Part shown: piece by piece, positions 35,343 through 44,173 of the stretch
Numbering within the stretch: the stretch's first letter is position 1
How the letters are laid out: each line of letters begins with the position of its first letter
Assembly (NCBI RefSeq): GCF_024170465.1
Contig: NZ_JALJYF010000002.1
Location: forward strand, 310,001-374,000
Source: Natronospira proteinivora
GTDB lineage: Bacteria; Pseudomonadota; Gammaproteobacteria; Natronospirales; Natronospiraceae
Length of the DNA stretch: 64,000 bases
Reading direction: 5' to 3'
Position numbers and translations under genes: made by a program
The notes under the pieces: model-generated
Database searches by the model: none
Told to the model about the DNA's origin: nothing
The model's input: the letters and a program-made list of their open reading frames with translations, nothing else

Positions 35343-36059
35343 TTAGACCGACTCGTGAAGTCCGCACTCCCGCTTCAGGCCGAAAAAGCGTGTCTCCTCG
35401 AGGCTATCAACCTGACTCAGGGGCCGGGTCGTGTGCCAATCCCCGATACTCACATAGCCCTTCTCCCACAAAGGGTGGTATGGCAATGAATGGGCTTTCA
35501 GGTACTGGTGCACATCCCGGTCCGTCCAATCGAAAATGGGATGAAACTTGATTCGCCCATTGCGCCGTTCAGCCAGCGGCACATCCTTTCGGCTTTCCGC
35601 CTGCTGCCGGCGAAGCCCGGAAAACCAGGTGCCGGCCGACAGCGCACGCAAGGCCCGCTGCATGGGCTCCACCTTGTTCTCCTGATTGTAGGCCTCAAGC
35701 CCCGCCAGTCCCTGCTCCCATCGCCGGCCATAACGGGCCTCCTGCCAGGCCGCACTGTAGCGGGGGCGATAGACATGCAGATTCAGGTCCAGTCGATCAT
35801 GCAGCTCATCCACGAAGCGGTAGGTCTCCGCGAAGTGATAGCCCGTGTCAATGAACACCACGGGGATATCCGGGCGCAAGCGGGTCACAAGATGAAGCAT
35901 CACCGCCGACTGGGCCCCGAAACTGGACGCCAGAACCTGTCGATGGGGCAAATGAGACAAGGCCCACTCAAGCCGGGACTCGGCATCCAAGTGGCTTAGT
36001 TCATTGACCGCTTGATGCACCAGGCTGTACTCAGTTTGCAACGGCTTTACCATGGTCAT
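35343..36059 (-). CDS. cysH: Phosphoadenylylsulfate (PAPS) reductase
   Basis: A 238-aa cytosolic enzyme reducing PAPS to sulfite with thioredoxin. [16 protein letters not shown] is the P-loop-like motif, [14 protein letters not shown] and [12 protein letters not shown] are conserved, and the catalytic Cys is in the C-terminal KRECGLH. This is the only Cys in the protein, so the iron-sulfur Cys pairs of APS reductases are absent. That agrees with the APS kinase fused to the sulfurylase nearby. Its stop touches repeat copy 3. It overlaps cysI by 29 nt. Confidence 0.94.
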   Translation of the reverse strand: MTMVKPLQTEYSLVHQAVNELSHLDAESRLEWALSHLPHRQVLASSFGAQSAVMLHLVTRLRPDIPVVFIDTGYHFAETYRFVDELHDRLDLNLHVYRPRYSAAWQEARYGRRWEQGLAGLEAYNQENKVEPMQRALRALSAGTWFSGLRRQQAESRKDVPLAERRNGRIKFHPIFDWTDRDVHQYLKAHSLPYHPLWEKGYVSIGDWHTTRPLSQVDSLEETRFFGLKRECGLHESV

Positions 36060-37752
36060 GCTCTCTCACCTCTTGGCCGCTTATCACTTCGGAAGTCACA
36101 CCCACGCGAATCAGGTAATCACCAAAACGCTCGTTCTCCTCCCGCCCCCGGGCATAGCGGGCGAACAACATGTCCAGAGTGGTGAGAATCTCCTGCTCAT
36201 TGGCATTGTCCCGATAGATGCGGTTCAGCCGTTCACCATTGAAGGCCCCGCCCAGGTAGAGGTTGTATCGACCGGGGCCCTTGCCCACCAGACCGATCTC
36301 GGCCAGATAGGGTCTGGCACAGCCATTGGGGCAGCCGGTCATGCGCAGGGTGATGGGTGCCTTGCCAAGGCCATGTTTTTCCAGCAAGGCCTCGACACGA
36401 TCCAGCAGGCTGGGCAGATAACGCTCGGCTTCCGCCATGGCCAGGGGGCAGGTGGGAAAGGCCACGCAGGCCATGGACCGCAAACGAATGGCTGAGAGTT
36501 TTTCGGCCTGGGTCAGGCCCCGCTCTTCCAAAAGCAGATCCAACTCCAGCTTCTGCTGGGCGGTGGCCCCGGCAATGATCAGGTTCTGGTTGGGGCTGAC
36601 CCGAAACTCGATGTCGGGATAACGCCCAACCACTTCCTCCAGCGCCTCTATGGCATCCGGATTGAGTCGCCCGTTCTCCACAAACAGAGTGAGATGCCAA
36701 AGGCCGTCCTCGGCTTCCACCCAGCCGTAGCGGTCACCATTGTGATGGAACTGATAGGGCCTGGCCTCGGCCAGGGGTTTGCGCAGGCGCCAGTCCAACT
36801 CCTTTCTGAACCAGTCCAGCCCATAATCCTCGATGGTGTATTTCAGGCGGGAACGCTTTCGATTGACCCGGTTGCCATAATCCCGCTGGATGGAAACAAT
36901 CGCCTCCGCCACCCGTACCGCATCCTGGGGCGGGCAAAAGCCAATGACATCCCCCAGACGCGGATGGGTATCGGCCACGTCATGGCTCATACCAAGGCCA
37001 CCGCCCACGCTGACATTGAAGCCCTGCAAACGCCCTTCCGATTCAATGGCAATAAAGCCGATGTCATGGGCGAAGACATCCACGTCATTGAGGGGCGGCA
37101 CTGCCACCGCAATCTTGAATTTGCGGGGCAGATAGGTCTGTCCATACAGCGGTTCCACCTCGCCCTCACCACCACAGTCCCGTCCTTCCAGCCAGAGCTC
37201 CTGATAGGCCCGGCTTTCCGGCAGCAACTCCCGGCTCAAGCGTTCACTGATCCGCTGCACCGAGGCATGCAAAGGACTCAGCAGGGGATTGGGGGTGCAC
37301 ATCACATTGCGGTTCACATCCCCGCAGGCGGCGATGCTGTCCAGCAGTACCGCATCCAGCCCCCGAACCAAGGGGCGCAGTTGTTCCTTGTAGATGCCGT
37401 GAAACTGCACCGCCTGACGGGTGGTCAGGCGAAGGGTGCCGTTGGCGTATTCCCTGGCCAAAACACTTAGCTGCTGCCATTGCTTGGCGTTCAACACGCC
37501 ACCTGGAATACGCACCCGCAGCATATAGGAATAAAGAGGCTCCAGCTTGGCCTTTTTCCGTTCACTCCTGACATCCCGGTCGTCTTGTTCATAGATGCCG
37601 TGGAACTTGATGACCTTGGTATCCGATGCTTCAATACCGCCGGTCACCGTCTCTTCCAGGCCGATATGGAGCCGGCCACGCAGGCCCCGGCTTTCGGCCT
37701 TGATGGCTTCCACTTCATCCAGTGCCTGCTCTTTCTGTTTCTCATCACGCAT
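36031..37752 (-). CDS. cysI: Assimilatory sulfite reductase, hemoprotein subunit
   Basis: A 573-aa enzyme carrying siroheme and a 4Fe-4S cluster and reducing sulfite to sulfide. Cluster ligands are visible in [14 protein letters not shown] and [26 protein letters not shown] and the siroheme-contact GGGLGMSHD are present, as are the two repeats of the nitrite/sulfite reductase fold. The start overlaps the cysJ stop (TAATG), so CysI and CysJ are translationally coupled. The order cysJ-cysI-cysH matches the enterobacterial operon. Confidence 0.96.
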   Translation of the reverse strand: MRDEKQKEQALDEVEAIKAESRGLRGRLHIGLEETVTGGIEASDTKVIKFHGIYEQDDRDVRSERKKAKLEPLYSYMLRVRIPGGVLNAKQWQQLSVLAREYANGTLRLTTRQAVQFHGIYKEQLRPLVRGLDAVLLDSIAACGDVNRNVMCTPNPLLSPLHASVQRISERLSRELLPESRAYQELWLEGRDCGGEGEVEPLYGQTYLPRKFKIAVAVPPLNDVDVFAHDIGFIAIESEGRLQGFNVSVGGGLGMSHDVADTHPRLGDVIGFCPPQDAVRVAEAIVSIQRDYGNRVNRKRSRLKYTIEDYGLDWFRKELDWRLRKPLAEARPYQFHHNGDRYGWVEAEDGLWHLTLFVENGRLNPDAIEALEEVVGRYPDIEFRVSPNQNLIIAGATAQQKLELDLLLEERGLTQAEKLSAIRLRSMACVAFPTCPLAMAEAERYLPSLLDRVEALLEKHGLGKAPITLRMTGCPNGCARPYLAEIGLVGKGPGRYNLYLGGAFNGERLNRIYRDNANEQEILTTLDMLFARYARGREENERFGDYLIRVGVTSEVISGQEVREHDHGKAVAN

Positions 37753-39572
37753 TAATACACATCCTTCTGGTAACGCCCGTCCCGACGCAGGGTCTTGAGA
37801 TAGTCCTGGGCGGCTTCGGTGGATCGATGGCCGGCCTGGGCCACGATATCCACCAGGGCCGCGTCCACATCGGCGGCCATGCGTTTGGCATCACCGCAGA
37901 CATAGAGATGGGCCCCGGCTTCCAGCCATTCAAAGACTGCTTCACCCGACTCACGAAGCCGATCTTGAACATAGATTCGTTCGACCTGATCGCGTGAGAA
38001 GGCCAAGGAGATTCGATCCAGCCCGCCCTGTTTCAGATGGCGTTGCCATTCCAGTTGATAAAGAAAATCCGTACGGCGATGCTGTTCACCGAAGAACAAC
38101 CAGTTCTTCCCTTCATGCCCCAGGGCCTGGCGTTCCTGGACAAAGGCCCGGAAGGGGGCCACACCAGTGCCGGGGCCGATCATGATCACCGGGGCCTTGC
38201 CGTCCTCCGGCAAGCGGAAGCGGGGATTGGGCTCCACGAACAGACGCACCCTGTCACCCGTCTCCAGGCGCTCGTTGAGATACCAGGAAGCGGCGCCCGC
38301 CCGCAGACCCTGTTCGGCCTGCCCGCCCAGGGTCTTCACCGTGAGGTGAATCTCATCCGGGGTTTTGGCCGGACTGGAGGCAATGGAATACATGCGGGGC
38401 GTGATGCCGGGCAGTAATTGCACCAGGGTGTCGGCATCCAGCTCGGCGGGATAACGATGCAAAAGATCCACCACCTGGTGTTCCTCAATCCAGGCGCGTA
38501 AGGCCTTGGCATCTTCCAGCAGGGTTTTGAGCTCGGCGGCATCGGCCAACTGGGCATACTTTTCAATCACGGGCCGGGAGAGACGAGTCAGTTCCAGGTA
38601 GCCGCCCAGCCATTCACGCAGGGACCGTTGCTGATCCTTTCGGGTCACGGACTGCTCGCCATCCAGGCCGGTGAGTTCAAGCACTTCCTCAACCAGTTCC
38701 GGGGCATTGTCCGTCCAGATGCCCACCGAATCCCCGGCCTGATACTGGATGCCGCTGTCTTCTAGAGAGAGCTCAATGTGATGCACCGACTTGCCCGAGG
38801 GGGCCACGGTCAATGGATGGGAGGCCAGCACTTCCGCCTGGAAGGGATGGTCCCGCGTCCATTGCGTGGCTTCCGTGTTGACAGCCTGAAGGATCGGTCC
38901 GCTACCTTCTGATTCACCACTGTCCAGCTTGTCCTGGAAAGTCTCCAGGGTCTGTTGCTGCCATTGGGCGGCCACATCCTCGAAATCCAGATCGGCATCC
39001 ACTCGTTCCAAGGCTCGCTTGGCACCCAGCCGTTCCAGGGCCTGATCGAAATCCTTGCCGGTCTGGCAGAAGTGTTCATAAGAGGAATCCCCCAGGGCAA
39101 ACACGGCATAGCTCAACTGTTCCAGCTTGGGGGCCTTGTCGCTATTGAGATAGTCGTGGAGTGCCTCGGCATCCTCCGGGGGATCACCCTCCCCGTGGGT
39201 ACTAACCACCAGGGTGAGCAGTTCCTGCTTGCGTAATTGCTGGGGACGCACATCGGCCAAGCTTGCCAACTTGACGGCAAGCCCCTGGCTCCGGGCCTGC
39301 TCGGCCAGCCCTTCGGCCACCCGCCGGGCATTGCCGGTTTCCGAGCCGTACCAGATATTAAGGACACGGCTGGCAGAGGAGGACGCTGCTGTCTTCGCCA
39401 CCGCCCCGCCCGTCTGAGACAGGGCATCATCGGACGGGGCAGCGCTGCCACCGGCGGCCGCCAGCCCGGACAGATAACCGGACGCCCAGATCTTTTCCCG
39501 CTCATCCAGCTCACGGGCCAGGGCATCAATCCTTTGTTGAAGCTGCAGGGTCTGTGCAGGAACGGCCGCCAT
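37752..39572 (-). CDS. cysJ: Sulfite reductase [NADPH] flavoprotein subunit
   Basis: A 606-aa electron-transfer subunit. The flavodoxin domain (about residues 75-215) has IWYGSETGNARRVAEGL, VSTHGEGDPPEDAE and FALGDSSYEHFCQTGKDFD. The FAD domain has RMYSIASSP. The NADPH domain has MIGPGTGVAPFRAFVQER and LYVCGDAKRMAADVD, ending RYQKDVY as in CysJ. I chose the ATG at 39572 because GAGGAGAAGACC precedes it. An ATG 7 codons upstream lacks a ribosome site. It is the first gene of cysJIH. Confidence 0.95.
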   Translation of the reverse strand: MAAVPAQTLQLQQRIDALARELDEREKIWASGYLSGLAAAGGSAAPSDDALSQTGGAVAKTAASSSASRVLNIWYGSETGNARRVAEGLAEQARSQGLAVKLASLADVRPQQLRKQELLTLVVSTHGEGDPPEDAEALHDYLNSDKAPKLEQLSYAVFALGDSSYEHFCQTGKDFDQALERLGAKRALERVDADLDFEDVAAQWQQQTLETFQDKLDSGESEGSGPILQAVNTEATQWTRDHPFQAEVLASHPLTVAPSGKSVHHIELSLEDSGIQYQAGDSVGIWTDNAPELVEEVLELTGLDGEQSVTRKDQQRSLREWLGGYLELTRLSRPVIEKYAQLADAAELKTLLEDAKALRAWIEEHQVVDLLHRYPAELDADTLVQLLPGITPRMYSIASSPAKTPDEIHLTVKTLGGQAEQGLRAGAASWYLNERLETGDRVRLFVEPNPRFRLPEDGKAPVIMIGPGTGVAPFRAFVQERQALGHEGKNWLFFGEQHRRTDFLYQLEWQRHLKQGGLDRISLAFSRDQVERIYVQDRLRESGEAVFEWLEAGAHLYVCGDAKRMAADVDAALVDIVAQAGHRSTEAAQDYLKTLRRDGRYQKDVY

Positions 39573-39801
39573 GGTCTTCTCCTCGTTTGGCATTTGAGGA
39601 AAAGCCTAATGGGCCCTGGTCGCTTTGATAACGATTGATTCTTCATACGTATATTCCCTTTAGCTATCGAAAGATCACCACCGGAAATCCTTCCTTCATG
39701 TTCATTCCATTCAGTCATTAGCTTGTCAGTAAACAGTATTTCTCAGACTTCCATTGCATCCCTAAGCTCGATGACAGTTTCATCAATAAGGGATGTACAC
39801 C
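39573..39801. promoter_or_regulatory. Divergent cysJ/cysG promoter region
   Basis: This 229-bp AT-rich segment separates the divergent cysJIH and cysG-cysK-carrier-sat operons. It should hold both promoters and probably CysB sites. CysB sites are too degenerate to place by eye. TACGTATA at 39646-39653 is a short perfect palindrome. Confidence 0.45.
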
Positions 39802-41232
39802 ATGGATTACTTGCCGATTTTTGTGGCCACCGACAAACGACCCGTTTTGGTGGTCGGGGGCGGCACGGTGGCCGAGCGAAAGATTCGTCTGCTGCTGCGC
39901 ACCGGTGCCCAAGTCCGAGTGGTGTCCCCCGAGATTTGTGACGGCTTGAAACAGCTGGAACAGAAAGGCCGGATTGAATGGATTCAGCGTGCCTTTGAAA
40001 ACCAGGACCTGGAAGAAGCCTGGCTGGTTTATGCCGCCACGGATGATCCCTTTCTCCAGAAACGGGTGGCCCGGGAGGCCGAGGCACGGCGGGTGCTGGT
40101 GAACACCGTGGATGACCGGGATAACTGCAGTTTCATCATGCCGGCCATCGTGGACCGTTCCCCGGTGATGGTGGCCATCAGCACCGGCGGCACCTCGCCG
40201 GTGCTTGCCCGGCGGCTGCGCGACACCATGGAACGCCTGCTGCCCCAGGCCACCGCCCGGCTGGCCGAGTTCGTGGGTGAGGTCCGGGATCACATCACCC
40301 GGGCGATCCCCGAGTTCAGCCGCCGGCGGCGTTTCCATGAATGGCTGGTGGATGGGCCGGTGGCCCGTTTCATTCGGGCCGGCCAGGAAGACGAGGCCCG
40401 GCAACGTTTTGAAGCGGCCTTGAAGGAAGACGGCCTGTTTGGCGAAGGCCATGTCTATCTGGTGGGGGCCGGGCCGGGCGACCCGGAACTGCTCACCCTG
40501 AAGGCGCTGCAGACCTTGCAGGCCGCCGATGTGATTGTCCATGACGGGCTGGTGGATGAGCGCGTCCTGGATCTGGCACGGCGGGATGCCGAGTTCATTG
40601 ATGTGGCCAAGAAGGCCGGCCATCACCGACTCAGCCAAGCGCGCATCAATCAACTCCTGGCCGAACGAGCCGAAGCCGGCGAGGTGGTGGTTCGTTTGAA
40701 AGGCGGCGACCCCTTCGTCTTTGGCCGCGGTGGCGAGGAGATCACCTATCTCCGTGAACGGGGCATTGCCTATGAAGTGGTCCCCGGCATTACCGCCGCC
40801 GTGGGCTGCGCGGCCTATGCCGGACTGCCCCTGACCCACCGGGATCATGCCCATTCGGTCTGGCTGGTCACTGCCCATTGCCGGGAATCGGTGGACACCC
40901 TGGACTGGAATGATCTGGCCCATAGCCGCCAGACCCTGGCCTTTTACATGGGGGTGCGCCAGATCGGCCGGGTCCAGTCCCAGTTGACCGCCCACGGCCG
41001 TCATCCCGATACCCCGGTGGCCTTTGTGGAAAACGGTTGCCGGCCGGAACAACGGGTGATCGTGGGTCGCTTGGGCAGCATGAGTGAGCTGGCCGAGCGC
41101 CACCAGCTGCAATCACCGGCTCTGATCTATGTGGGCGAGGTGGCCCGCCTGGCCGGTGAGCTCAACTGGTACGGCCAGGCCCCCATCGTCGCCGAGACAT
41201 CCGCCGAGCAGTTGCAACAAGCGGTGGTTTGA
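39802..41232 (+). CDS. cysG: Siroheme synthase (trifunctional CysG)
   Basis: A 476-aa fusion making siroheme for CysI. Residues 1-215 are the precorrin-2 dehydrogenase/ferrochelatase part (VLVVGGGTVAERKIRLLL; IMPAIVDRSPVMVAISTGG). Residues 216-476 are the uroporphyrinogen-III methyltransferase (VYLVGAGPGDPELLTLKAL; RLKGGDPFVFGRGGEE; YEVVPGITAAVGCAAYAGLPLTHR). The start at MDYLPIF matches the family. An ATG three codons earlier sits too near AAGGG. It leads the plus-strand cys operon, consistent with cofactor supply for sulfite reduction. Confidence 0.96.
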   Translation: MDYLPIFVATDKRPVLVVGGGTVAERKIRLLLRTGAQVRVVSPEICDGLKQLEQKGRIEWIQRAFENQDLEEAWLVYAATDDPFLQKRVAREAEARRVLVNTVDDRDNCSFIMPAIVDRSPVMVAISTGGTSPVLARRLRDTMERLLPQATARLAEFVGEVRDHITRAIPEFSRRRRFHEWLVDGPVARFIRAGQEDEARQRFEAALKEDGLFGEGHVYLVGAGPGDPELLTLKALQTLQAADVIVHDGLVDERVLDLARRDAEFIDVAKKAGHHRLSQARINQLLAERAEAGEVVVRLKGGDPFVFGRGGEEITYLRERGIAYEVVPGITAAVGCAAYAGLPLTHRDHAHSVWLVTAHCRESVDTLDWNDLAHSRQTLAFYMGVRQIGRVQSQLTAHGRHPDTPVAFVENGCRPEQRVIVGRLGSMSELAERHQLQSPALIYVGEVARLAGELNWYGQAPIVAETSAEQLQQAVV

Positions 41233-41255
41233 TCCCGATCAACCAGCCCTTGGCA

Positions 41256-41325
41256 GTGGGAGCGGCATTCCTGCCGCGACAGCGGTGTCGTTCAAGCCTT
41301 GTCGCGGCAGGAATGCCGCTCCCAC
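41256..41325. repeat. REP-like palindrome between cysG and cysK
   Basis: Two 26-nt arms, 41256-41281 and 41300-41325, are perfectly complementary around an 18-nt loop. The arm begins GTGGGAGCGGCATTCCTGCC. This composition is typical of extragenic palindromes dispersed by RAYT transposases in Pseudomonas- and Xanthomonas-like genomes. No T-run follows, so it may stabilise mRNA ends or attenuate rather than terminate. Only one copy is in this window, and it is unrelated to the four double-hairpin elements. Confidence 0.8.
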
Positions 41326-41379
41326 AACTAGCAGGCAATTGCCTTGGCTTAAGACCCAATATTCATCAGGAGAGACAGC

Positions 41380-42363
41380 ATGATTTACAACTCCATTCTC
41401 GAGACAATCGGCAACACCCCCATCGTCAAGCTCAATCGCCTGGCGCCGGAAGGCATCGACTTCTACGTCAAGGTGGAGGCCTTCAATCCCATGGCCTCGG
41501 TCAAGGACCGCCTGGCCATTGCCATCATTGAAGATGCCGAACGACGCGGCGCCTTGAAGCGCGGGCAAACCGTGGTGGAAGCCACCTCCGGTAATACCGG
41601 CATTGCCCTGGCCATGGTCTGCGCCGCCAAGGGCTATCCCTTCGTGGCCACCATGGTGGAAACCTTTTCGGTGGAACGGCGCAAGCTGATGCGGGCCCTG
41701 GGGGCCAAGGTGATCCTCACGCCCAAGGAGGAGAAAGGCACGGGCATGGTCCGCAAGGCCGAAGAACTGGCCGAACAACACGGCTGGTTCCTGGCCCGTC
41801 AATTCGAGAACGAGGCCAACCCGGCCTATCACCGTAACACCACCGGCCCCGAGATCCTGCGTTCCTTTGCCGGACGGCGGCTGGATTACTTCGTCTCCGG
41901 CTGGGGCACCGGCGGCACCCTGACCGGGGCCGGCGAGGTGCTCAAGGCCGCCCGCCCCGATCTCAAGATCATTGCCACTGAACCCGCCGGTGCCTCCCTG
42001 ATGGGCGGCAAGGAATGGGCGGCCCACAAGATCCAGGGCTGGACCCCGGATTTCCTGCCGGCGGTGCTCAATACCGACATCGCCGATGCGCTGCTACCGG
42101 TGAGCGATGAAGAAGCCATCAACACCGCCCTGGCCCTGGCCCGGGAGGAAGGCATCTTTGTCGGGATTTCCGCCGGCGGCACCGTAGCCGCCGGCCTCAA
42201 GGCAGTCGCCGGTGCGCCCCGGGGCAGCAGTGTCCTGGCCATGTTGCCGGACACCGGGGAACGCTATCTCTCCACGCCCCTGTTCGAGGACATTCACGAC
42301 GGCTCCGACGATGAGTGGCTGGCCGATTTGGCCGCGCCACCCCGGGGTCCGGCCGCCGCATGA
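41380..42363 (+). CDS. cysK: Cysteine synthase (O-acetylserine sulfhydrylase)
   Basis: A 327-aa PLP enzyme forming cysteine from O-acetylserine and sulfide. NPMASVKDRLAIAII contains the PLP lysine, VVEATSGNTGIALAMVCA and SGWGTGGTLTGAGEVL bind substrate and cofactor, and VGISAGGTVAAGL is the C-terminal motif. Length and the SGNTG loop fit CysK. CysM is the alternative. GGAGAGACAGC precedes the ATG. No cysE (serine acetyltransferase) is in this block. Confidence 0.93.
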   Translation: MIYNSILETIGNTPIVKLNRLAPEGIDFYVKVEAFNPMASVKDRLAIAIIEDAERRGALKRGQTVVEATSGNTGIALAMVCAAKGYPFVATMVETFSVERRKLMRALGAKVILTPKEEKGTGMVRKAEELAEQHGWFLARQFENEANPAYHRNTTGPEILRSFAGRRLDYFVSGWGTGGTLTGAGEVLKAARPDLKIIATEPAGASLMGGKEWAAHKIQGWTPDFLPAVLNTDIADALLPVSDEEAINTALALAREEGIFVGISAGGTVAAGLKAVAGAPRGSSVLAMLPDTGERYLSTPLFEDIHDGSDDEWLADLAAPPRGPAAA

Positions 42364-42376
42364 GCTGAGGGGCATT

Positions 42377-44143
42377 ATGGACTGGGCACTTTGGACCACC
42401 ACCGCCGTGGTGGCCGGGCTGGTATTGGCGCTGATGGTTGGCCGCACCCCCATGGATGCCGCCTTCATGGCGGCATTGGCCCTGCTGTTGCTGGGCGGCG
42501 TGCTGACCCCGGCCCAGGCCCTGTCGGGCTTTTCCAATGAAGGCCTGGCCACCATCGCCGTGCTCTATGCCGTGGTGGCCGGGTTGCGGGATACCGGGGC
42601 CACTCAATGGCTGGGCCAGCTCTTTCTGGGCCAACCCAAAAGCGAGGCCCGGGCCCAGCTGCGTCTGAGCTGGCCGGTGGCGGGCCTGAGCGCGGTGATG
42701 AACAACACCCCGGTGGTGGCCATGATGATCCCCACCGTAGTGGCCTGGACCCGGCGTTACGGCCTGTCCCGTTCCCGCCTGCTCATGCCCTTGAGTTATG
42801 CCGCCATCCTGGGGGGCGGCTGCACCCTGATCGGCACCAGTACCAATCTGATCGTCAACGGCTATCTGATTGACGAAGGCGGACCCGGCATGGGCCTGTT
42901 CGAGATCGCCTGGGTGGGGCTGCCGGTGGCCGTGGTGGGCCTGGTTGTCATGGCGCTGTTAGGGCGGTGGCTGTTTCCCAACCGCCCGGCGGTGATCGCC
43001 GACCTGGAAAACAGCCGGGAATACAGCGTGGAGATGCGGGTGGACGAACACGGCCCGCTGCGGGGGAAAACCGTGGCGGCGGCCGGGCTGCGCCACCTGG
43101 CCGGCAGCTATCTGGTGGAGATCCATCGCCAGGGTACCTTGCTGCCTGCCGTTTCTCCCCAGGAACGTCTTGAAGGCGGTGATCACCTGGTGTTTGTGGG
43201 CGTGCCCGATGCAGTGGTGGAACTGCAAAAGATCCGCGGCCTGCATCCGGCCACCGATCAAGTCTTCAAGTTGGATCAACCCCGCTCGCAACGACGGCTG
43301 GTGGAAGCGGTGGTCTCCGAACGCCACCCCATGCTGGGGCAAACCATCAAGCAAGGCCGTTTCCGCAATCATTACGGCGCGGTGGTGCTGGCCGCCGCCC
43401 GCCAGGGCAAACGATTGCATCAAAAGCCCGGGGATGTACGCCTGAAAGCCGGCGACACCCTGCTGCTGGAATGCGGGGAAGGCTTCACCCGCCAACACGC
43501 CCAGTCCCGGGACTTTCACCTGGTCAGTCCCCTGAAAAACGGCCAGCTACCCCGGCACGAACGGGCGGGCCTGGCACTGGCCATCCTCGTCGGCGTAATC
43601 ACCACCGCCGGGCTCGGGCTTCTGTCCATTTTTCAGGCCGCCCTTTTGGGCGCGGGCCTGATGCTGATCGGGCGCTGCACCAGCGCCAGCAGCATCCGCC
43701 GGCAGGTGGACCTGCAATTGCTGGTGGTGATCGGCGCGGCCCTGGGGATCGGCCAGGCACTGCAGAACAGTGGCCTGGCCGGCCATGCCGCCGGGCAACT
43801 ACTGGTCCTGTCCCAGGGCCAACCCTGGTTCTTGCTGGCCCTGCTGTATGGGGCCACCGCCCTGCTCACCGCCATTGTCACCAACAATGCCGCGGCCGCC
43901 TTGATGATCTATGTGGCCCATTCCGCCGCCGGGCAATTGGATATCGCCCTGATGCCCCTTGCGGTCACGGTGATGCTGGCCGCCTCCGCCAGTTTCATCA
44001 CCCCCATGGGCTATCAAACCAACCTCATGGTCATGGGCCCGGGGGGCTATCGCTTCAATGATTTCCTGCGGGCCGGCCTGCCCATGAACGGCATCACCGG
44101 CCTGGTGGTGATCGGCCTCACCCCCTGGATCTGGCCCTTTTAG
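42377..44143 (+). CDS. SLC13-type (DASS) anion permease with two RCK_C domains, probable sulfate importer
   Basis: A 588-aa inner-membrane carrier. Hydrophobic helices fill residues 1-210 and 405-588. Between them are two RCK_C (TrkA-C) regulatory domains (EDLENS..GKTVAAAGLRHLAG; RLVEAVVSERHPMLGQTIKQG). Substrate-hairpin motifs NNTPVVAMMIPTV and TNNAAAALMIYVA have the SNT-like pattern of the family. Homologues in cys operons import sulfate with sodium. The position, 13 nt after cysK and 30 nt before the sulfurylase, supports that. GAGGGGCATT is the ribosome site. An upstream in-frame ATG within cysK is not used. Confidence 0.88.
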   Translation: MDWALWTTTAVVAGLVLALMVGRTPMDAAFMAALALLLLGGVLTPAQALSGFSNEGLATIAVLYAVVAGLRDTGATQWLGQLFLGQPKSEARAQLRLSWPVAGLSAVMNNTPVVAMMIPTVVAWTRRYGLSRSRLLMPLSYAAILGGGCTLIGTSTNLIVNGYLIDEGGPGMGLFEIAWVGLPVAVVGLVVMALLGRWLFPNRPAVIADLENSREYSVEMRVDEHGPLRGKTVAAAGLRHLAGSYLVEIHRQGTLLPAVSPQERLEGGDHLVFVGVPDAVVELQKIRGLHPATDQVFKLDQPRSQRRLVEAVVSERHPMLGQTIKQGRFRNHYGAVVLAAARQGKRLHQKPGDVRLKAGDTLLLECGEGFTRQHAQSRDFHLVSPLKNGQLPRHERAGLALAILVGVITTAGLGLLSIFQAALLGAGLMLIGRCTSASSIRRQVDLQLLVVIGAALGIGQALQNSGLAGHAAGQLLVLSQGQPWFLLALLYGATALLTAIVTNNAAAALMIYVAHSAAGQLDIALMPLAVTVMLAASASFITPMGYQTNLMVMGPGGYRFNDFLRAGLPMNGITGLVVIGLTPWIWPF

Positions 44144-44173
44144 AACACTGCCTACTTAGCAAAGGAGAGAGAC

